Assembly (NCBI RefSeq): GCF_031846645.1
Contig: NZ_JAVRHN010000016.1
Coordinates: 1 to 64,000 of the forward strand
DNA: 64,000 nucleotides
From: Autumnicola psychrophila
GTDB lineage: Bacteria > Bacteroidota > Bacteroidia > Flavobacteriales > Flavobacteriaceae
Direction: 5' to 3'
Part shown: positions 60,948-64,000 of the stretch, piece after piece
Numbering within the stretch: position 1 is the stretch's first letter
Layout: each line of letters starts with the position of its first letter
Notes under the pieces: model-generated
What the model was told of the DNA's origin: nothing
Database searches by the model: none
The model's input: the letters and a program-made list of their open reading frames with translations, nothing else
Position numbers and translations under genes: made by a program

Positions 60948-61829
60948 ATGATGAGCGATGGCCTACAACTTGCCGAAATCCCAAGGGAAAAGCGAATTAC
61001 TAAAGCTGATTTCCTTAAAAAATATGTGCGCCCTCAAAAGCCGGTGGTTATAGAACAGCTTATTGAAGACTGGCCGGCTTATGAAAAATGGAACCTGGAA
61101 TACATAGATGAGGTTGCGGGAGATAAAATTGTTCCGCTCTACGATGACAGGCCAATTTCTTCAGAATACAAGTTTAATGAGCCGCACACCAGGATGAAGA
61201 TGTCGGAGTACATCGAACTGTTGAAATCGGGACCTACAAATTACCGGATTTTCTTATATCATCTGCTTAAAGAAGTGCCGTCACTTCAGAAGGATTTTTC
61301 CTTTCCTGATCTTGGTCTTCGGTTTTTAAAGCAGCTTCCCACGTTATTCTTTGGCGGGGAAAATTCGAAGGTTTTTATGCATTACGACATAGATTTTGCA
61401 AATATTCTTCATTTTCATTTCCATGGTAAGAAACAATGTATTTTATTTCCTCCTTCAGAAAGTCAATACCTTTATAAAGTGCCGCATGCACTCATTTCCC
61501 GGCAGGATATAGATTTTGTAAACCCTAATTTTGAAAAGTTTCCGGCTCTTAAAAAAGCAAAAGGTTATATAACCGAATTAAATCACGGGGAAGCATTATA
61601 TATGCCCGAGGGTTACTGGCACCAGATGACTTATCTTACCGCCGGATTTTCAATGAGTTTACGCGCGACACCACGGACAGTGACAAATTTCTCCAAGGCA
61701 GTCTACAATGTCTTTTTTATGCGCCATTTTGATAACTACATGCGCAAATGGAAAGGGCAAAAATGGATAGATTATAAAAACGAACAGGCTGTTAAAAAGA
61801 CGCACCAGAAGAACAAAATTGAACAGTAG
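60948..61829 (+). CDS. Cupin-like (JmjC-type) Fe(II)/2-oxoglutarate hydroxylase
   Basis: A 293-residue protein of the cupin_8/JmjC family. The opening ITKADFLKKYVRPQKPVVIEQLIEDWPAYEKW (about 17-48) is the typical N-terminus. Iron ligands are His-145 and Asp-147 in MHYDIDFAN and the distal His-225 in PEGYWHQMTY; LHFHFHGKKQCILFPP lies between. Such enzymes hydroxylate protein side chains or RNA using O2 and 2-oxoglutarate; the target is unknown. The ATG at 60948 or the next at 60951 may be used. The C-terminal 40 residues are very basic. Confidence 0.85.
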   Translation: MMSDGLQLAEIPREKRITKADFLKKYVRPQKPVVIEQLIEDWPAYEKWNLEYIDEVAGDKIVPLYDDRPISSEYKFNEPHTRMKMSEYIELLKSGPTNYRIFLYHLLKEVPSLQKDFSFPDLGLRFLKQLPTLFFGGENSKVFMHYDIDFANILHFHFHGKKQCILFPPSESQYLYKVPHALISRQDIDFVNPNFEKFPALKKAKGYITELNHGEALYMPEGYWHQMTYLTAGFSMSLRATPRTVTNFSKAVYNVFFMRHFDNYMRKWKGQKWIDYKNEQAVKKTHQKNKIEQ

Positions 61830-61841
61830 TACATCTTTTCT

Positions 61842-61868
61842 GTGGAATAAAAACCTATTCCGCTTTTC
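61842..61868 (+). terminator. Probable hairpin terminator after the cupin gene
   Basis: GTGGAATA and TATTCCGC pair (7 of 8 bases) around AAAACC and are followed by a short T-rich run. Confidence 0.45.
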
Positions 61869-61905
61869 TCTGGATTATAGTAAAGATTTCGATATAAGTT
61901 AATCC

Positions 61906-61917
61906 TTGCTTAAGCAA
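61906..61917. promoter_or_regulatory. Perfect 12-bp palindrome upstream of the SnoaL-like gene
   Basis: TTGCTTAAGCAA lies 80 bp before the ATG at 61998. It could be an operator; there is no further support. Confidence 0.25.
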
Positions 61918-61997
61918 TGCTTAAAATAATCAAAAGTTATTTTATTATACTCTCTGTTTTCCTGAACTTCAGGGAAATTCTGAAAATTTAAAAAGTT

Positions 61998-62411
61998 ATG
62001 AGTAAAGAGCAAAATAAACAAATTCAACAGAAATTTGGAGAAGCAATAAATTCAGGAAAACTGGAAAATCTAAGAGATCTTGTAGCAGATGATGTTAAGG
62101 AGCATGATGCGGCGCCCAATCAGGGTCCTGGAGCACAGGGTTATATAGATTTTTTTACAATGATGAGGAATGCCTTTCCCGATATGAAAGTTGAGGTGGA
62201 GCAGTTAGTGGCAGATGAAGATAATGTCGCTTTTGCCTATACCCTCACAGGAACCCATAAGGGTGATTTTATGGGAGTTGCCGGTACCGGAAAGTCTATA
62301 AAAGCGCGCGGAATGCAGATTAGCAGGTTTAAAGACGGAAAAATGGTAGAACGATGGGGAAGTAGCGATGAGCTGGGAATACTAAAACAAATAGGAGTAA
62401 ATCCAGTTTAA
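61998..62411 (+). CDS. SnoaL-like (ester cyclase fold) protein
   Basis: A 137-residue NTF2-like protein. It begins with a helix (KQIQQKFGEAINSGKLENLRDLVADDVKEHD), followed by GYIDFFTMMRNAFPDMKVEVEQLVADEDNVAFAYTLTGTHKGDF and ISRFKDGKMVERWGSSDELGILKQIG, the usual SnoaL/DUF4440-type pattern. The conserved His/Asp of VKEHD may be catalytic. Bacterial stand-alone members have no firm function. It converges with recX, with 11 bp between the two stops. Confidence 0.82.
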   Translation: MSKEQNKQIQQKFGEAINSGKLENLRDLVADDVKEHDAAPNQGPGAQGYIDFFTMMRNAFPDMKVEVEQLVADEDNVAFAYTLTGTHKGDFMGVAGTGKSIKARGMQISRFKDGKMVERWGSSDELGILKQIGVNPV

Positions 62412-62422
62412 AGCTTTTAAAG

Positions 62423-62902
62423 TTAACTGAAGTAGTTATCAGTAATTTCATATACAAGACTCGCCTCATAGCCTCTGCGGAGTAAATGATCGGCGAGTTT
62501 TTTCTTTTTTTTGAAGGGGTTAGATTCCTTAATGAGTTTGGATTTCTTTTCAGCTACTTCATGTAAAGTAGAGCGATAGTCATCTTCATCAATTTCAGTA
62601 AGGGCTATTTTAATTATTGGATTAGAGATATCCTTCAGCTTAAGTTCCTGCTTGATTTTTATCCTGCCCCATTTTTTTATTCTGAATTTCCCACGTACGA
62701 AGCTTCTGGCGAAGCGTTCTTCATTTAAAAAGTTCTCCTGCATTAACTGGATGATAATCTGTTCCTGGGCTGCAGGAATCATCTTCATCTCCTTCAGTTT
62801 TTCTTCTACTTCTTTGTGCGAACGATCACGATAGGCACAAAACTGCATCAGCTTAACAGTAGCTTCTTTAACGGTATAGGATTTATGCGTTGTTTTATTC
62901 AA
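62423..62902 (-). CDS. recX: Regulatory protein RecX
   Basis: Modulates RecA filaments. The 159 residues consist of three-helix repeats: YTVKEATVKLMQFCAYRDRSHKEVEEKLKEM (about 9-39), IIIQLMQENFLNEERFARSFVRGKFRIKKWGRIKIKQEL (about 49-87, with the conserved FLNEERFA) and LADHLLRRGYEASLVYEIT at the end. The start is a TTG at 62902; no in-frame ATG precedes the conserved region, and a good promoter lies just upstream. Confidence 0.92.
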   Translation of the reverse strand: MNKTTHKSYTVKEATVKLMQFCAYRDRSHKEVEEKLKEMKMIPAAQEQIIIQLMQENFLNEERFARSFVRGKFRIKKWGRIKIKQELKLKDISNPIIKIALTEIDEDDYRSTLHEVAEKKSKLIKESNPFKKKKKLADHLLRRGYEASLVYEITDNYFS

Positions 62903-62924
62903 AATTGAAATATTTGTGAAAGTT

Positions 62925-62932
62925 CAAAAGTA
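62925..62932 (-). promoter_or_regulatory. Promoter -7 element of recX
   Basis: Reads TACTTTTG on the minus strand, an exact TAnnTTTG match, 22 bp before the TTG start. Confidence 0.6.
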
Positions 62933-63017
62933 GAAAGAATAAAATCTTTTCACCACATAGAAATCGACTGTGGGGAAGAATTCTGCTAAAAAATGGGAGA
63001 GAAGAAGTTGAGAAACA

Positions 63018-63051
63018 AAAAAACGCCTCCCGAATTAACGAAAGGCGTTCT
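63018..63051 (-). terminator. Hairpin terminator of the RNase G/E gene
   Basis: Arms AACGCCT (63024-63030) and AGGCGTT (63045-63051) pair perfectly; on the minus strand a run of T residues follows. It begins 5 bp after the stop. Confidence 0.8.
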
Positions 63052-63055
63052 CTAT

Positions 63056-64000
63056 TTATATGATTACTTTCCCGTCTTTATCGTGAAAGTGGTATTCTAA
63101 ATACGTGTAAGCGTCTCTAGGTAAGATTTTCACCCAACGTTTATGGTCCATAAACCATTGCGATCGGGGAGATGGAAAGCCTTTCGTTAAAAAGGCTGCA
63201 ATAAATGGATGCGCACTTAAGGTAATTTTTTTATGATTCTTCTTAAGTAACTTTTCAAAGTCGGCCTTTATCTTGTTTATTAAAATAATTGGTGCCTCAA
63301 TTTCACCAGTTCCGCCATTAGGATTCACCTCACGGGTTTTAATATTCATTTCGGGCCTTACGCGTTGTCTTGTAATTTGAATCAATCCAAATTTACTTGG
63401 TGGCAAAATTTTATGTTTTGCCCTGTCATCACTCATTTCGTCGCGTAGGTGATCGAAGAGTTTCTTGCGATTTTCAGCTTTATTCATATCGATAAAGTCT
63501 ACTACAATTATTCCACCCATGTCACGAAGTCGTAACTGGCGGGCTATTTCTGTAGCGCTTATCATATTCACCTCGAGTGCGGTATCTTCCTGGTTTCGGG
63601 ATTTATTTGACCGGTTACCACTATTCACGTCTATAACGTGCATGGCCTCAGTATGTTCTATTACCAGATAGGCGCCTTTACTCATGGATACGGTGCGCCC
63701 AAAAGATGTTTTTATTTGTCTTTCGATACCGTGTTTTTCAAAGATTGGTACATTGGATTGGTACAATTTTACTATTGATTCTTTTTCTGGGACGATCTCG
63801 CCCACATAATCTTTAATTTGTGTATAAAGCGCTTCCTCATCTACTATAATGGAGGTGAAGCTATCGTTAAAGATATCTCTTAACAAGGAAGAAGCCCTGT
63901 TTAATTCTCCTAATACTTTTGAAGGATGATGCGGTTTATACAGCTTTTTACACATTGCTGTCCAGCGCCCCATTAAATTTTGGAGATCTCTGTCCAGTTC
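63056..64000 (-). CDS. rng: Ribonuclease G/E family protein (partial, N-terminus outside the window)
   Basis: Endoribonuclease for rRNA maturation and mRNA decay. Only the last 314 residues or so are inside the window; the frame is open to the edge (ELDRDLQNLM precedes MGRWTAM), so the internal ATG at 63973 is not the true start. The DNase-I-like catalytic subdomain shows HVIDVNSGNRS (catalytic Asp) and GGIIVVDFIDMNKAENR (second Asp), with DRAKHKILPPSKFGLIQITRQRVRP after it. The RNase E scaffold tail is absent, so RNase G type is more likely. The Zn-link CPxCxG is not evident. Confidence 0.92.
   Translation of the reverse strand, partial: ELDRDLQNLMGRWTAMCKKLYKPHHPSKVLGELNRASSLLRDIFNDSFTSIIVDEEALYTQIKDYVGEIVPEKESIVKLYQSNVPIFEKHGIERQIKTSFGRTVSMSKGAYLVIEHTEAMHVIDVNSGNRSNKSRNQEDTALEVNMISATEIARQLRLRDMGGIIVVDFIDMNKAENRKKLFDHLRDEMSDDRAKHKILPPSKFGLIQITRQRVRPEMNIKTREVNPNGGTGEIEAPIILINKIKADFEKLLKKNHKKITLSAHPFIAAFLTKGFPSPRSQWFMDHKRWVKILPRDAYTYLEYHFHDKDGKVII

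Noticed and set aside
63056..63973. Complete 305-residue RNase gene starting at the ATG at 63973
   Set aside because: The same frame continues without a stop to the window edge and the S1 and 5'-sensor regions are missing, so the gene is cut by the window.
1..64000. tRNA, rRNA, tmRNA, CRISPR array, transposase, integrase or prophage genes
   Set aside because: I looked for tRNA T-loop words, regular repeat-spacer patterns and DDE or recombinase motifs on both strands and found none convincing.

Overview
The window looks like a chromosome segment from a member of the Bacteroidota, most probably the family Flavobacteriaceae (Gramella/Christiangramia, Salegentibacter or Zunongwangia type; the genus is a guess). 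The reasons are the AT-rich composition, starts without Shine-Dalgarno sequences, many promoters with the Bacteroidota -7 element TAnnTTTG, a secreted protein with a type IX secretion (T9SS) C-terminal domain, DUF4270 and DUF4286 proteins, an atpD-atpC pair apart from the other ATP synthase genes, and an eukaryote-like single-chain glycyl-tRNA synthetase. No tRNA, rRNA, CRISPR array, transposase or prophage was seen. Almost all of it is housekeeping or conserved accessory DNA.

Layout. 1-4.5 kb: pth, ribF, an HTTM/gamma-carboxylase-like membrane protein and serS. 4.5-9.4 kb: a small charged protein, then a TPR protein, DUF4286, rsmA and mgtE. 9.4-10 kb: a gene-free stretch of degenerate repeats. 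10-12.3 kb: a D-2-hydroxyacid dehydrogenase, a VOC protein and an NAD(P)-binding protein. 12.3-17.1 kb, minus strand: an OlsF-type bifunctional acyltransferase, aspartate kinase, two tandem GNAT acetyltransferases and a TerB-like protein. 17.2-22.4 kb: a DNA-repair module of metallo-beta-lactamase exonuclease, ATP-dependent DNA ligase and Lhr-type helicase. 22.4-34.8 kb: a YagU-like protein, an omega-amidase, an Ig-like lipoprotein, comF, a coiled-coil protein, glyS, a large T9SS cargo protein, xth, an OmpA lipoprotein and an aldo/keto reductase. 34.8-40.7 kb, minus strand: panC-panD-flippase-like protein-esterase-like protein-radA-M23 peptidase. 40.8-45.1 kb: a truncated glycogen-synthase-like protein, DUF4270 and glmS. 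45.2-47.2 kb: atpD-atpC. 47.9-53.7 kb: a complete seven-gene mrp Na+/H+ antiporter operon. 53.8-60.6 kb: biotin genes bioF, bioD, bioA and bioB, interleaved with a toxin-antitoxin pair, a SET-domain protein and a FabF-like ketosynthase. 60.9-64 kb: a JmjC/cupin protein, a SnoaL-like protein, recX and an RNase G/E gene cut by the window edge.

How the genes work together. The bio locus could make biotin from a pimeloyl thioester. No bioC, bioH, bioG, bioW, bioI or bioZ is present here, so the ketosynthase is a candidate for precursor supply. The mrp operon and ATP synthase subunits concern ion and proton energetics. The ligase, helicase, nuclease, RadA, Xth and RecX genes concern DNA repair.

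The least explained signal is a short dispersed motif, consensus about AAAATGGCAATTWTCGGC. It occurs far more often than expected, both between and inside genes. Other points worth following are the toxin-antitoxin pair inside the biotin operon, the ketosynthase and SET genes in the bio cluster, a glycogen-synthase-like protein without its substrate motif, an esterase-fold protein whose nucleophile Ser is Asp, and several promoters placed so close to start codons that the transcripts should be leaderless.
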